Below are positions 43,324-53,720 of a DNA stretch of 64,000 bases, in pieces. Position numbers and translations under genes: made by a program. The notes under the pieces were generated by a model. That model worked only from the letters and a program-made list of their open reading frames with translations, was not told the origin of the DNA and did no database searches. Source of the DNA: Bostrychus sinensis (taxonomy: Eukaryota; Chordata; Actinopteri; Gobiiformes; Eleotridae); assembly GCA_020698575.1 (NCBI GenBank), contig CM036251.1, positions 7,397,788 through 7,461,787 on the forward strand. The letters are read 5' to 3'. Within the stretch, counting starts at the first letter, position 1, and each line of letters opens with the position of its first letter.

Positions 43324-43689
43324 GTGTTAAATTAATTGGTTACTCTAAACTGACCTTAGTGAATGAAAGTGTGAGAGGATGCTCATCTGTCAGTCGCAGT
43401 GAAAGCAGATTAATTAAGTGTGTGCATAAATATTCAAGACATATGAAGCACTAACAATTACAGGAAATGACAACATTGTGTTCAGTGTCAGACCATTATG
43501 ATTGTGCAACTACCTTCATCTTGTGATTATGGGAATACATTGATTAGTGATCTGTAAACTGACATAACCAGCACTCGACTTTGACTTTGTGGGTTTTCTG
43601 CCACCATGGGTTCAATGTCGACAAGTCATGTAGATTTACTAACCAACACTAAATCAATGGCTGTTGCAAAAAGAGGATAATTTTGCTCA

Positions 43690-44205
43690 GGCTATGTCAA
43701 GCTTTTTGAAATGGTTTTGGACACCTCTCTGCATTAGTATTTCACCTTTTATATTTTATATATTTTAATAATATATATGTATGGAAGACGTCTTTTTTGG
43801 GGGAGCTGTTAGTTGAAAAACGCTTGGATTAGGTGTCTGTTGCCTCCTGCTGGCAACGGTGGGGGATGGACAGAGCATAAAATGGCTAATTAGCACGGCT
43901 ATTAGCAAACTGAATCTTTTAAAAACTAACTCAGTCTCTTTTTAAAGACTCAGTCTCCTTTTAAAGACTGATGAGTGTCCACCTTTTGTTCTTAGATTTC
44001 AGTGTTTTATATTTAATAGTCTCCTTTTAAAGACTTTAACTCGGTTTCCTTTTAAAGACTCTAACTCAGGATTAAACAGGATTACTGAAACATGCATGAA
44101 TAAAACATAATACAACTCCAGGTATGTCTTTGTGGTGGAAGAAAACATTATAACATGGTTAAAAGCTAAAAAAAAAGTCGATTGAGCATTAAAAGGGTTC
44201 TTTAA
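43690..44205 (-). mobile_element. TTAA-type MITE, type B, rearranged
   Basis: Minus-strand features of the family (GTTATAATGTTTTCTTCC, CATACCTGGAGTTGTATT and the TTGCCAGCAGGAGGCAACAG word) with TTAA at 44202-44205. It has an internal direct repeat: CTCCTTTTAAAGACT-like words at 43935, 43960, 44020 and 44050. The left end is uncertain. The sequence 43426-43689 before it is unassigned. Confidence 0.65.
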
Positions 44206-44389
44206 AGTAAGCTATAAACTGTTTGACTTTCCTAACAAAATAAGAGCAGAGATTCTTATGGTGTTGGAAGGGACACCTGAAAAAAATGTAATAGTTTTGT
44301 TCAATAAAAAGTGACACATTTAACAAACATTATCACTTGAACAACTGCATGCCTGTTTAGTCCAAGCCATACTTTTGACAAACTCTAAA

Positions 44390-45010
44390 CTGTACCTCGA
44401 CAGTGCGCTCAGGATGCATTATGGCACTGTCCCGGGATCCACTCACCTTTAAGTGTTCAATACAACAATGGACTCCGCCACAGTCCCCTGGTCGTCCCGT
44501 ACATCCGCTCTGCCTGTAAAGCCCTTGAGTGGGGGTTATTTTTCCCTGAGTGAGCCGTACTAATTGTGGGCTAATGGAGCGCTGTTACAGCATGGAGTGG
44601 TAAAAAGCAGCGGGCTCGCTGGCGTGGCTTGCCGCCGCCGCCGCCGCCTCTCCCGTGCGGCCTGATTACGCTGTCTACTTAATGCACCCTCCTCAGATCC
44701 AAATGGAGGGTGGTTATTGCATCAGGAGAGACGGCAGTCGGCCTGTCAAAAAACGGCCCTCGCTATAACAGACAAGAGAGCGAGATAAAGAGAGATGGAG
44801 AAAAAAAACGCGGGGGAGCATATATTCTGGAGAGCCAATTTCACTGAGGGGATAGAGGCATGCTATGTGCAATTATGAAATATAGCTTTCTGTTTCAATA
44901 ATGACCTTTACTCCGTAGGCTATATATGGGCCAGCGTAAATGATTTAGGGAACAGTGCGAAGTGTCATATAGATGATGGCCTATGGATTCCTCCCAAGTG
45001 TGAATGCAGC
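44390..45010. other. Strong candidate conserved non-coding element
   Basis: About 600 bp of non-repetitive, GC-balanced sequence with a (GCC)6 run at 44631-44650 and AT-rich homeodomain-like words (CTAATTG, TTAATG, CAATTATGAAATAT). No open frame stands out. It looks like ancient regulatory DNA, but this is an impression that needs alignment. Confidence 0.35.
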
Positions 45011-45329
45011 CTCAAGTGAGAAATGGTTTCTATTTGCCACTAGAATGGTGAAAATGACAGCTTGATACCAGCTCTGGTGCTCACACACACGCATACACGG
45101 TGCCCATACTAAGTTATGTGCCTGTTTCTATACTTGGTAAATGTAAGTGGGCGAAAATATGTTTTTGAAATGGCATGGGATGATGTGAGATTCTGGAAGT
45201 GTGATAACCTTGAGGAGAAATAACTCGTCAAATCAGTATTAAAATTACAACTCTAGATGTTTTCAATATGGTAAATAGACCATGAACACACTTTTTATTA
45301 CAACATATATTAATTTGTTTTCTACTTTT
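45011..45329. other. No gene seen
   Basis: Ordinary AT-rich sequence between a candidate conserved element and a SINE. Confidence 0.4.
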
Positions 45330-45597
45330 TATGAGGTTGTGTGCGACTGGCCTATCCCAGCAACTAAGGGCAGGGTAGGGTGCACCCTGGACACTACAAA
45401 ACACCCATTGACAGACAACCATTCACATCGCTTTCATTCACTTGGGGCAATTTAGATTTACAGATCCATGACTTTGGACAGAAGAATAAAGACCTTCAGA
45501 CTCCACACAGAACGCTTTGTGTGTTGCCAGGAATTAAACTCACAACCTCCTCGCTGAGAGACAGAAGTGCTAACCACTCTGCCATCAAGAAAAATAC
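45330..45597 (-). mobile_element. tRNA-derived SINE, third family, reference copy
   Basis: The minus strand starts TTGATGGCAGAGTGGTTAGC (A-box-like GGCAGAGTGG) and has TTGTGAGTTTAATTCC (B-box-like), then GTGTGGAGTCTGAAGG and GATGTGAATGGTTGTCTGTC, ending CCTTAGTTGCTGGGATAGGC. The same family occurs in pieces at 38200, 39030, 42370 and 47400. Confidence 0.8.
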
Positions 45598-45599
45598 TC

Positions 45600-46012
45600 A
45601 AAAATACTAATATTTTGTCAATATTGTGATAAGAGAAGTGAGAGGTCTCTTAATATTGTTATGGACATTTACAGTATTGAATGGTAAGCCCCCGAGGCTG
45701 GTATGCATTGTTTTGTTACAGCAGAGTGGTACAAAAGCAGAGGAAACTACATAGACCATGATCCTTTGCTACGTTTTAGTACATCCAACATGACAAAATT
45801 ATTATTATTAAACGCTTATTTAGTCTTAATCTTTAAATATATCGCAATAATTACGCACTAAAGGCTTGTCAGGGCATTTTTAGAGAATACGTTTTGTTAC
45901 CGTGAGCCTCCCGATAATATCACAATAAATATTGTACCATGAGATGAATATTGTGATAATACCGTATCTGATAACGATTAAGATATTGTTACATCCCTAG
46001 CAATACCATAAG
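45600..46012. mobile_element. hAT-like remnant with 'CTAGGGATGTAAC' end
   Basis: The right end AATATCGT..TTACATCCCTAG type reads GATATTGTTACATCCCTAG at 45982-46000. The interior repeats AATATTGTGATAA and ACCGTATC, typical of elements with oscillating AT-rich ends. The left end is not clear. Confidence 0.45.
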
Positions 46013-46020
46013 GTTTAAAC

Positions 46021-46470
46021 TAGGGCTGCACGATATGGAGAAAACAGTGCGATATTTGATAACTATGTGGAAAATTGCGATAACGATATTATTGCGATAT
46101 TTGGAAATAGAGCCTACTTTTCGAACATAGTAAGTTAAATTCACTACACTTCACAAAATGTAAGTTCCTGTATTTACAAGTCAAAACAGTGACAAAATCA
46201 AAACTTAACACAGACTAAACCAGGAATAAAACAAGGCTAAGTTGTGGCTAAATTAATTAAATTACCACTAAAACTGGACTTTTTAAACATTTTTATTTAG
46301 TCACAACTCATGTTCTTTTAAGGCTCTGGTGGAAAATGATTCTTCAGTGTAAATCTCTGTCAGATGGAAGACCACAGCGTTATTGCGATATATTTAGATT
46401 CTTGCGATACGGATATTGTGTTTGCTGATATTGCGATAACGATAATTTTGCAATATATTGTGCAGCCCTA
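46021..46470 (+). mobile_element. hAT MITE, 'TAGGGCTGCAC' family, copy 2
   Basis: Ends TAGGGCTGCACGATAT and ATATTGTGCAGCCCTA with a perfect 8-bp duplication, GTTTAAAC (46013-46020 and 46471-46478). 450 bp, very similar to 17616-18060. GACTAAACCAGGAATAAAAC lies in the middle. Confidence 0.96.
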
Positions 46471-47399
46471 GTTTAAACTCACTTTTTCATTGGCTGCACT
46501 GGGAAGTCTTATGTCTGGTGTCTTATTTTTGAGATTGCCAGTGAAGTGGTTTTATTATTTTGCTTAACATGACATTAAGGAGTGTCTTGGTGGCTCACCT
46601 GGCAGAGCACACACCATAAGTTTGATTCCCAGGATGGGCCAGTTTGCTCATTTTCATACCCCCTTCATCTTTATCTCAAATTTCCTATCTGTCTACTGTT
46701 AAAATACATCTATAAAAAGTTCCTGACATTTGGAAACCATGAAACCAGATTGTGTCTCATATCTTACTTGGATATCGGCCACGAAGTTAAGGCTAGTTTC
46801 CCAGCCTACAGTGAATAATCAAAACAGCTCAAGTCAAGTCCTTCTTTCTCAAAAAATCTCAGGTTTGACATGAGAAACTCTATAACAAAAACATGCCCTC
46901 CACGCTGCCAGTTATGCTAAGCAAGCACCCACTCCTAGCCTCTGAAGCCCACATACATGCACGTCTGCACAGCTCCAGAGACAGTTGAGCTAAACCAGAG
47001 GAGAAATAAGGGTCAGGAACTGGAGCAGCCCTGTCTGACCTGTTAATATTAGAAGCAGACGTCGGTGGAATGTCAGCGCTGCTCCGAGCCAGACGTGTTT
47101 GACTTTGGAAGTGTACACACAGACCAAGTCGAGGTATTTGTGATTAAAACATTTCAGTCGCAATTATAAATCCACTCAAGCATGCCGAGTACAGTGTTTA
47201 CACAGGCCGAGGTATGCGGAGAAGGCGTTACAGCTGGGACATAATATTTGGAATCGGTCAGAGTCACCATTAAATTATAAATTATTCTACATGCTTGTTT
47301 AAAATGTAAAAAACACTAATCTAATGTTATTCTGTAAAACAAATAATTTAATTGCAAATACATGTGGATCAGAGGGTTGTTTGGTATTTGGAAAAACAA
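46471..47399. other. Mostly unique; one SINE-head-like piece
   Basis: 46583-46640 has TGGTGGCTCACCTGGCAGAGC and AAGTTTGATTCCCAGG, an A/B-box-like pair of a degraded tRNA-derived element. The rest (46640-47399) shows no gene. Confidence 0.45.
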
Positions 47400-47775
47400 C
47401 ATTCATTTCCACTCAGTCGCAGGGCCAATACTTGGAGACATACGCTGACAGAAAACCACTACTGGCGAATTTAGAGAATGTCTTTGGATGGTGGGAGGAA
47501 GCCATAAGTACCACCTCTGAAAATATTTGGCTTTACAAGTACCACCAACATACAATACAAAACTAGGGATAAACAGGGGCTAAACCAGGGCTGAACCAGA
47601 TTTAAACCAAGACTAATCTAGCACTAAATCAGGCCTAAACCTAGATGTTCCTAAAACAGTGGTCTAGTGGTTGATCCCCAAACAGCGCAGGACTAAAATA
47701 GGACTTAAACTTCTAAATTAAACAAAATCTGAACAGCTAAAGACTAAAGAGTAAACAGTTTTAAACAGGACTAAA
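47400..47775 (+). repeat. SINE body piece followed by 11-mer array
   Basis: 47405-47510 (CGCAGGGCCAATACTTGGAG, GTCTTTGGATGGTGGGAGGA) is the middle of the third SINE family. It passes into AAGTACCACCTCTGAAAATA, the internal flank of the 11-mer-bearing hAT, and then degenerate CTAAACCAGG units to 47775. Confidence 0.65.
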
Positions 47776-47896
47776 TGTAGAAAATGAACAAGGTCTTTAA
47801 CCTGGAATTTTTGATTTGGACGCATTGGTTTGGAAGGAAACTAAATGTCTCGCATGGAAAACCATAATGTCACTGCGAGTCATTTTTTGGATTTTG

Positions 47897-48550
47897 CAGT
47901 TGGTGAGATTTAGAAAGTACCTAGATACTTTTACTTAGGTACTTTACTCAACTACATTTTCAGAAGAAACGAAACTCCCCAGATCTCTAAAGAAGTAAGA
48001 TTATTTTGTGCAGGCATGGTGGGTAGTATGTAAGGTGTAGTAGTAGTAGTCGAAGCACTAGTAGTAGTAGTAATAGTAGTCGAAGCACCAGTAGTAGTAG
48101 TAGTCGAAGCACTAGTAGTAGTAGTAGTAGTCGAAGCACCAGTAGTAGTAGTAGTCGAAGCACTAGTAGTAGTAGTAGTCGAAGCACTAGTAGTAGTAGT
48201 AGTCGAAGCACTAGTAGTAGTAGTAGTAGTCGAAGCACTAGTAGTAGTAGTAGTAGTAGTCGAAGCACTAGTAGTAGTAGTAGTAGTAGTAGTAGTCGAA
48301 GCACTAGTAGTAGTAGTAGTAGTCGAAGCACTAGTAGTAGTAGTAGTAGTAGTAGTCGAAGTAGTAGTAGTAGTCGAAGCAGTAGTAGTAGTAGTAGTAG
48401 CAGTAGCAGAAGCAGTAGTAGTAGTAGTAGCAGAAGTAGTAGTAGTAGTAGAAGTAGTAGTAGTAGAAGCACTAGTAGAAGTAGTAGTAGTAGAAGCACT
48501 AGTAGTAGTAGTAGTAGTAGTCGAAGCACTAGTAGTAGTAGTCGAAGCAC

Positions 48551-48586
<36 letters not shown>

Positions 48587-48725
48587 CAGAAGCAGTAGTA
48601 GTAGTAGTAGCAGAAGTAGTAGTAGTAGTAGAAGCAGAAGTAGTAGTAGTAGTAGTAGAAGCAGTAGTAGTAGTAGTAGTAGTAGTAGTAGAAGCAGTAG
48701 TAGTAGTAGTAGTAGTAGAAGCAGC

Positions 48726-48771
<46 letters not shown>

Positions 48772-48884
48772 CAGTAATTTTTATACTTTTTACTTTTACC
48801 AAAGTATTTATTTTCTAATGAGTAAACTCATTGGAACGTATTAGTTTTTTTTGTTTTTTTTTCCAGTACTTCTTCTACCACCGG
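47897..48884 (+). mobile_element. hAT-like 'CAGTGGTGGAA' element containing a 740-bp AGT array
   Basis: Left CAGTTGGTGAGATTTAGAAA then GTACCTAGATACTTTTACTT; right TTTTTACTTTTACCAAAGTA then CCAGTACTTCTTCTACCACC. These are the flanks seen in 9145-10259. Between them (48033-48770) is (AGT)n broken by CGAAGCACT, CGAAGC or AGAAGC. The minus-strand poly-Leu frame of 271 codons is the array itself. Confidence 0.75.
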
Positions 48885-49620
48885 CCATAAACATTAATTG
48901 ATAATATTTTGTGCGTCCTCAGAACATTTATTATTTAGCATGGTTAACAGACTCTGTCCTGCAGCTCTCCACAGACCTCTGTATAAAACCACACCGAGCC
49001 ACACCCGTCATTGTGAAGGGTACAGCCTCCTGGTGGCTCTACTGTACACCAAGACTCCAGGCAAGAATATGTCAGGGCACAGAGTCGGCTCGGCCTGGCA
49101 GACAGCTTCATAAAGTGGCCGCCGATGGCTCCCAGTGGGGCCCTCATCAGAGCAGTTCAGAGCGGTGAAGCGCCTCGGACTTCACTCTCTCCGAATTGAC
49201 AATAGCTCTCCTGCTGATAGGGGGACAAAAGATTGCGAGCGGGGAGGGTAGAAAACAAGATGGCCGCCGAGCAGTGGGCATGTGTTGCTTTTGTTGGTGC
49301 CGTGTTGTTGCCTCGTGCCGCCGGGAGGTCATCCAGGAGGTAATGAGGTGATGTGTGGCGCCGGAGCAGTCACTGTCAGTCACATTCGGACATCGTCGGT
49401 GCATAATGAGTCTGAGTGAGGTGAAATATAGGCGGCGTCTAGAAAGAGGCCCACCTTTAGCCTCCTTCCCTGTCTTCACTAATCTCCCCAATCCTTCATT
49501 TGGAGTACGCCGTGAGTAATACCGCTCATGGACCATTTCCCACGCACAAAAGCCCACATATGTCCAGCGCACGCCTCTTACACAGCAGTATACACTTTAC
49601 ATATCATCAGCACATCACCT
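48885..49620. other. Unique sequence, candidate conserved non-coding element
   Basis: 49090-49580 is GC-balanced and non-repetitive, with words such as GAATTGACAATAGCTCTCC. A 141-codon minus-strand frame spans it but resembles no domain known to me. I prefer a non-coding reading. Confidence 0.3.
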
Positions 49621-49649
49621 GATTTACATTAGGAGAGTACACAGCAAGA

Positions 49650-50290
49650 CGGTTAGGGGTGATAGTAGCAGTAAAAGTAGTAGGAGAAAAAGTAGCAGTA
49701 ACTGTAGTAGGAGTAGTAGTAAGAACAGTTGTAGTAGGAGTAGGAACTGTAGCCTAGTAGTGGTCATAGTAACAGTAGTAGTAGGAACTGTAGTTGTAGT
49801 AATAGTAGGAATTGTAGTTGTAGGAACTGTAGTAGTAGCAGTAGTAGTAAGAATAGTAGTAGTAGTAAGAACAGTTGTAGAAGTAGTAGTAGTAAGAGTA
49901 GTAAGAATAATAATAGTAGTAGCAGTAGTAAGAATAGTAGTAGTAGTAGTAAAAATAGTAAGAGTAGTAGTAAGAATAGTAGTAGTAAAGTAGTAGTAGT
50001 TAAGTAGTAGTAAGTAGTAGTAGTTAAGTAGTAGTAAGAACAGTAGTAGTAAAGTAGTAGTAAGAACAGTAGTAGTAAAGTAGTAGTAAGAACAGTAGTA
50101 GTAAAGTAGTAGTAAGAACAGTAGTAGTAAGAACAGTAGTAGTAAAGTAGTAGTAAGAACAGTAGTAGTAAAGTAGTAGTAAGAACAGTAGTAGTAAAGT
50201 AGTAGTAAGAACAGTAGTAGTAAAGTAGTAGTAAGAACAGTAGTAGTAAAGTAGTAGTAAAGTAGTAGTAGTAGTAGTAGTAGTCGAAGT
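49650..50290 (+). repeat. AGT array with AAGAAC interruptions
   Basis: The left half is degenerate AGT/GTA with AACTGTAGT. The right half (50020-50265) is a regular unit of about 26 bp, AGAACAGTAGTAGTAAA plus GTAGTAGTA. Open frames here read Val-, Leu- or Tyr/Thr-rich and are artefacts. Confidence 0.92.
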
Positions 50291-50349
50291 GCATACCACA
50301 GTGTATTTATGAGGAAAAACTTATTAGAGTACACAATGAGAAGGTTATG

Positions 50350-50615
50350 GGTTTTGTAGTAGTAGTAGCTGTTGTATGAGAAGTAGGACCTGTTGTAGTC
50401 GTATTAGTAGTAGCAGTAGCTCAGTTCGTAGAGACGCTTGCCCACTTGGTGGTTTGATCCCTGCTCCCACTGTCGTTGTGTCCTTTTGCAAGACACTGAA
50501 CCCTCCTTGCCTCCAGTGTCGGCGTACACTGGTGTATGAATGTGTGAGTGTGAATGGGTGAATGGTTCCTGCCTATGAAGGTGAAAAAGTGCTATATAAA
50601 AATGTGACCATTTAT
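50350..50615 (+). mobile_element. AGT tract joined to tRNA-derived SINE (first family)
   Basis: After GTAGTAGTAGTAGC tracts, the SINE begins about 50413: TAGCTCAGTTCGTAGAGACG (A box) and GGTTTGATCCCTGC (B box), then TTGTGTCCTTTTGCAAGACA, GTGAATGGGTGAATGG and the end AAAGTGCTATATAAAAATGT. It retains both ends of the head and tail but lacks the middle of the 21697 copy. Confidence 0.8.
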
Positions 50616-51090
50616 TTTAACTAAAACTTACATATGAAAAAATAAATAAATGAAAATGAATTTTTATTTCAGTGTTTTTTGTCAATTTTTTCCCCCATAC
50701 ATTTTATTTGGTTTTCATTTTCAACCTACTTGTATTCTTATAAAATAATTGCAATGTAAGTTAATTGATCCGTACATTGCATCAGGAGTGTACATACAAT
50801 ATAAATGTCCAGCACAAAAAAAAAAACAAAAAAAAAAAACTCCTGTTTAAATGATTATTTTTCAGTGAGAGCATTTTTTAAATTTTTTGATTTGTCAGAT
50901 TTGGTCCTCCATACAGAAAGCTTTTTATTTCCATTCTTACCTGTTCACTGAGTACTGTATGACGAACCATTACCCATGCATAATCCCACATAGGTCTTAC
51001 ATTGGTGTTAAACCTTTTACATCACACCATCCATCCGCCCCTCTTCTCCATCACCCCCTCTCCGTCTTCGCCCCCCCGTCCCGTCTGAAG
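50616..51090. other. AT-rich, no gene seen
   Basis: A-runs at 50816-50840; otherwise unremarkable. Confidence 0.4.
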
Positions 51091-51275
51091 TCGTCACAGC
51101 AGCTGAACGATTTCCTCTCACGGGGAGCCTCCTCCGACTTTAACTGTGGCAGTGTCAAACCAGGCTCCTATTTAAGCTCATTAAATGTTTCCGAGACAAT
51201 AGGAAATCAATGGCGCATAGCGGTGCACGGGAAATTTCTCTTAATTTAATTTCCCCTCCCCCAGTATCTGTTTGC
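51091..51275. other. Candidate conserved non-coding element
   Basis: Non-repetitive block with TTAAGCTCATTAAATGTTTCC and GGAAATCAATGGCGCATAGC and AT-rich homeodomain-like TTAATTTAATT. No coding frame of substance. Conservation untested. Confidence 0.3.
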
Positions 51276-51404
51276 CACATCTTTCTCTTCCACCCCATTT
51301 TTGCCCAGTCTTTAAACGAGGACTACCCGATGTTTTTTCTTATCGTTATCTAATGGTTTATTGTAATGGGAATTATGTCATAGAAGCTACTGTTATTAAG
51401 GATT

Positions 51405-51535
51405 TCTGCTGGCACCGTCCAATAAGGGACGCTCTGATTGGCTGTTGAATAATGGCTGCTGGGGAAGGCTCTATGTTGGCGCTAGATACGTCTCAGTACA
51501 ACTGAGAAACTGGGCTGAAGAGAAAAATGAAGAAA
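51405..51535 (+). repeat. Dispersed repeat family C, copy 2
   Basis: CCAATAAGGGACGCTCTGAT, AATAATGGCTGCTGGGGAAG and GCGCTAGATACGTCTC match 33522-33640. It leads through AATAATAATA directly into the ACT array. Confidence 0.7.
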
Positions 51536-51539
51536 AAAA

Positions 51540-52215
51540 AGCGTAATAATAATATTTATGATAATAATGATAATACTACTACTTATTATTATTATTATTA
51601 TTATTATTATGTTAACAATGATACCACTACTTCTACTAATAATAATACTACTACTAGGCTACTACTACTACTACTACTACTGATAACAATACTACTACTA
51701 CTACTACTATTGATAACAATACTACTACTACTACTACTACTGATAACAATACTACTACTACTACTACTACTACTACTGATAACAATACTACTACTACTAC
51801 TACTACTGATAACAATACTACTACTACTACTACTACTGATAACAATACTACTACTACTACTACTACTGATAACAATACTACTACTACTACTGATAACAAT
51901 ACTACTACTACTACTACTACTGATAACAATACTACTACTACTACTGATAACAATACTACTACTACTACTACTACTGATAACAATACTACTACTACTACTA
52001 CTACTGATAACAATACTACTACTACTACTGATAACAATACTACTACTAATACTACTACTACTGATAACAATACTACTACTACTACTACTACTGATAACAA
52101 TACTACTACTACCAATGATACTACTACTATTACCGCTACTAATACTAATACTACTTCTTTTACTGCTACTACTATTACTGCTACTACTATTATTATTGCT
52201 ACTACTGCTACACGA
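51540..52215 (+). repeat. ACT array with GATAACAAT interruptions
   Basis: The repeating block is GATAACAAT plus (ACT)n with n = 4, 6 or 8, so cycles are 21, 27 or 33 bp; about 17 cycles between 51680 and 52110. A degenerate ACT/ATT margin lies on each side. Confidence 0.95.
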
Positions 52216-52255
52216 CGGCTGATGGCGGGGATCAATCTACCAACCTTCCCAGTAA
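52216..52255 (-). mobile_element. SINE head fragment next to the ACT array
   Basis: The minus strand reads ACTGGGAAGGTTGGTAGATT, then GATCCCCGCCATC, a match to the SINE head region (compare 10566-10595). It is too short for more. Confidence 0.45.
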
Positions 52256-53199
52256 TAAAAGCAGAAAAGTAGCTATACTGTCGTTGTTTGTTACCGGTTA
52301 CAGATTTTGTAGTAACAGCCGTCGGGACAGCAGTAGTAAAATCATGTAGTTCAGCTTTTAAGGTTCGGAGGTAGCAGCAGTATTATCTTGGGCGGGCAGG
52401 CTGACACAGTTCCCTTCACAAACCATTTCTGACTTGTATTTTTGTGACAGGCTCCGTGGCGGGAAGCTGTCCAGACGTCGCACTGATGTTTTGCTCTCAC
52501 TACACAGAGCACAATCGAGCTGAATGCTGAGCACACACTGACCGGGCTCCTGTAGTTCAGCTTTTGTTTCAGCGTCTTTGTGGATAATGGAACAGGCCTG
52601 AGCCGCAGCATAGTAAACATGTTCAGAAGTCTGTTTTTAAACGGTCATAGTGTTTCCATTCTTTCTTCCCCCACTTCCTCCTCCATTGTAGCCGCGCGCC
52701 GTCGTCTTGTTAACGTCTGTAGTGCGCGTGTACGCGTCTGCAGGTCTCGGTGCTGCCTGGGGGCCGGGCTCACACCTTCCCTGGGCCGCTGCTGTAATTG
52801 CTCTTCAGGGGCCCTCTCGCTGGCTCTGGGTCTGTCTCCATCACTCTCACTCCGTCTTTTCCTTTGCTCTTTGGCCCTTCCATCCATCCCCTCCCTGTCT
52901 TCCCCCCCTTCATGGCTCATTATGGCTGATCCCCACCTGCCCATTCTGGGAATTTTCACTCACTCTCACACAGACACGTACCACAGAACAAGTCAGCACT
53001 TTTGGCTTGTGTGCTATCTGCTACAACACAGCTTTACTAATACTGTTCGCACACAATAGTCTCGTCATATATTTTCCTGTGACTGGTGCAAACAGATAGT
53101 TTCTCATCTCCGTTCTGGCTGTCATGGTGCCATTTTTCATAAATCCGACTCTTCGCTCCCATCTCCTCTCTTTGTATTTACACAAGCACTCATGGACAG
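52256..53199. other. Unique GC-balanced sequence, no gene assigned
   Basis: Frames of 89 to 159 codons overlap on both strands around 52580-53100; none has a domain known to me. A CpG-richer patch lies at 52690-52800. Confidence 0.3.
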
Positions 53200-53720
53200 C
53201 CTGCTAACCACAGCCCTGTCGCCTCCATTTCTATTCCAGCCCTGCTCCAGCCGTCACCTAACAGCCCTCCGCCTGTTCCCAGGCCAGGGCTCTCTCCGGA
53301 GGATAATGGATGTGGCCAGTTGCAGCTGCTCAGCAGCAGGCACTATCACAGGAGTTATCTAAGGGCCTGAGTGGCCCGTGATGAATGGCTGGGAGCTGTG
53401 TGTCTCCACCGATCAATAAGCCACTAGCACGAGATGAGCTGATGCCCCTCGCCCTGCGCTCCTATAGCCACATACATCTCCCCTTCATAATCTTCCACTA
53501 TGTTTGTGAACTTTTCCCTCCAATTCATGCACTGAATTGGGCCATTGATCTTTCATCCTTGGCTTGTTTTAAATAAAAGGCCAGTATCACCTCTCCACCC
53601 AAGCATGCAAGGTTTCTGACAGCAGTTATTGCTACACTGGCGGCCGAGCACACAAACATTATTTAGTCTGATCGAAGGCCTGTAATCGGAGAGGGTAAGC
53701 GGACAGAATGAGGCAGGAGC
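53200..53720. other. Candidate conserved non-coding element
   Basis: Long non-repetitive block with words such as CCAGTTGCAGCTGCTCAGCA (an E-box-like CAGCTG), GATCAATAAGCCACTAGCAC and CCATTGATCTTTCATCCTTG. No supported reading frame. Confidence 0.33.

Larger units (their letters stand above)
42370..43425 (+). mobile_element. tRNA-derived SINE (third family) split by nested elements
   Basis: The left part has a tRNA-like head (TGAAGGTTGTGGGTACAATCC, B-box-like) and TTGTCCAAAAGACATACATG. The right part, from 43324, continues TTAAATTAATTGGTTACTCT, AAACTGACCTTAGTGAATGA and CTGTCAGTCGCAGTGAAAGC. This is the order of the minus-strand copy at 45330-45595 and of related fish SINEs. Confidence 0.75.

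Noticed and set aside
47987..48802. 271-codon poly-leucine frame as a membrane protein
   Set aside because: It is the reverse strand of the AGT array (CTA/CTG-type codons) inside a hAT-like element.
49147..49572. 141-codon minus-strand frame as a gene
   Set aside because: No domain and no splice signals; a non-coding unique block is more likely.
51680..52110. CRISPR-like spacing of the GATAACAAT block
   Set aside because: The intervening sequence is always ACT repeats, so this is a compound microsatellite.
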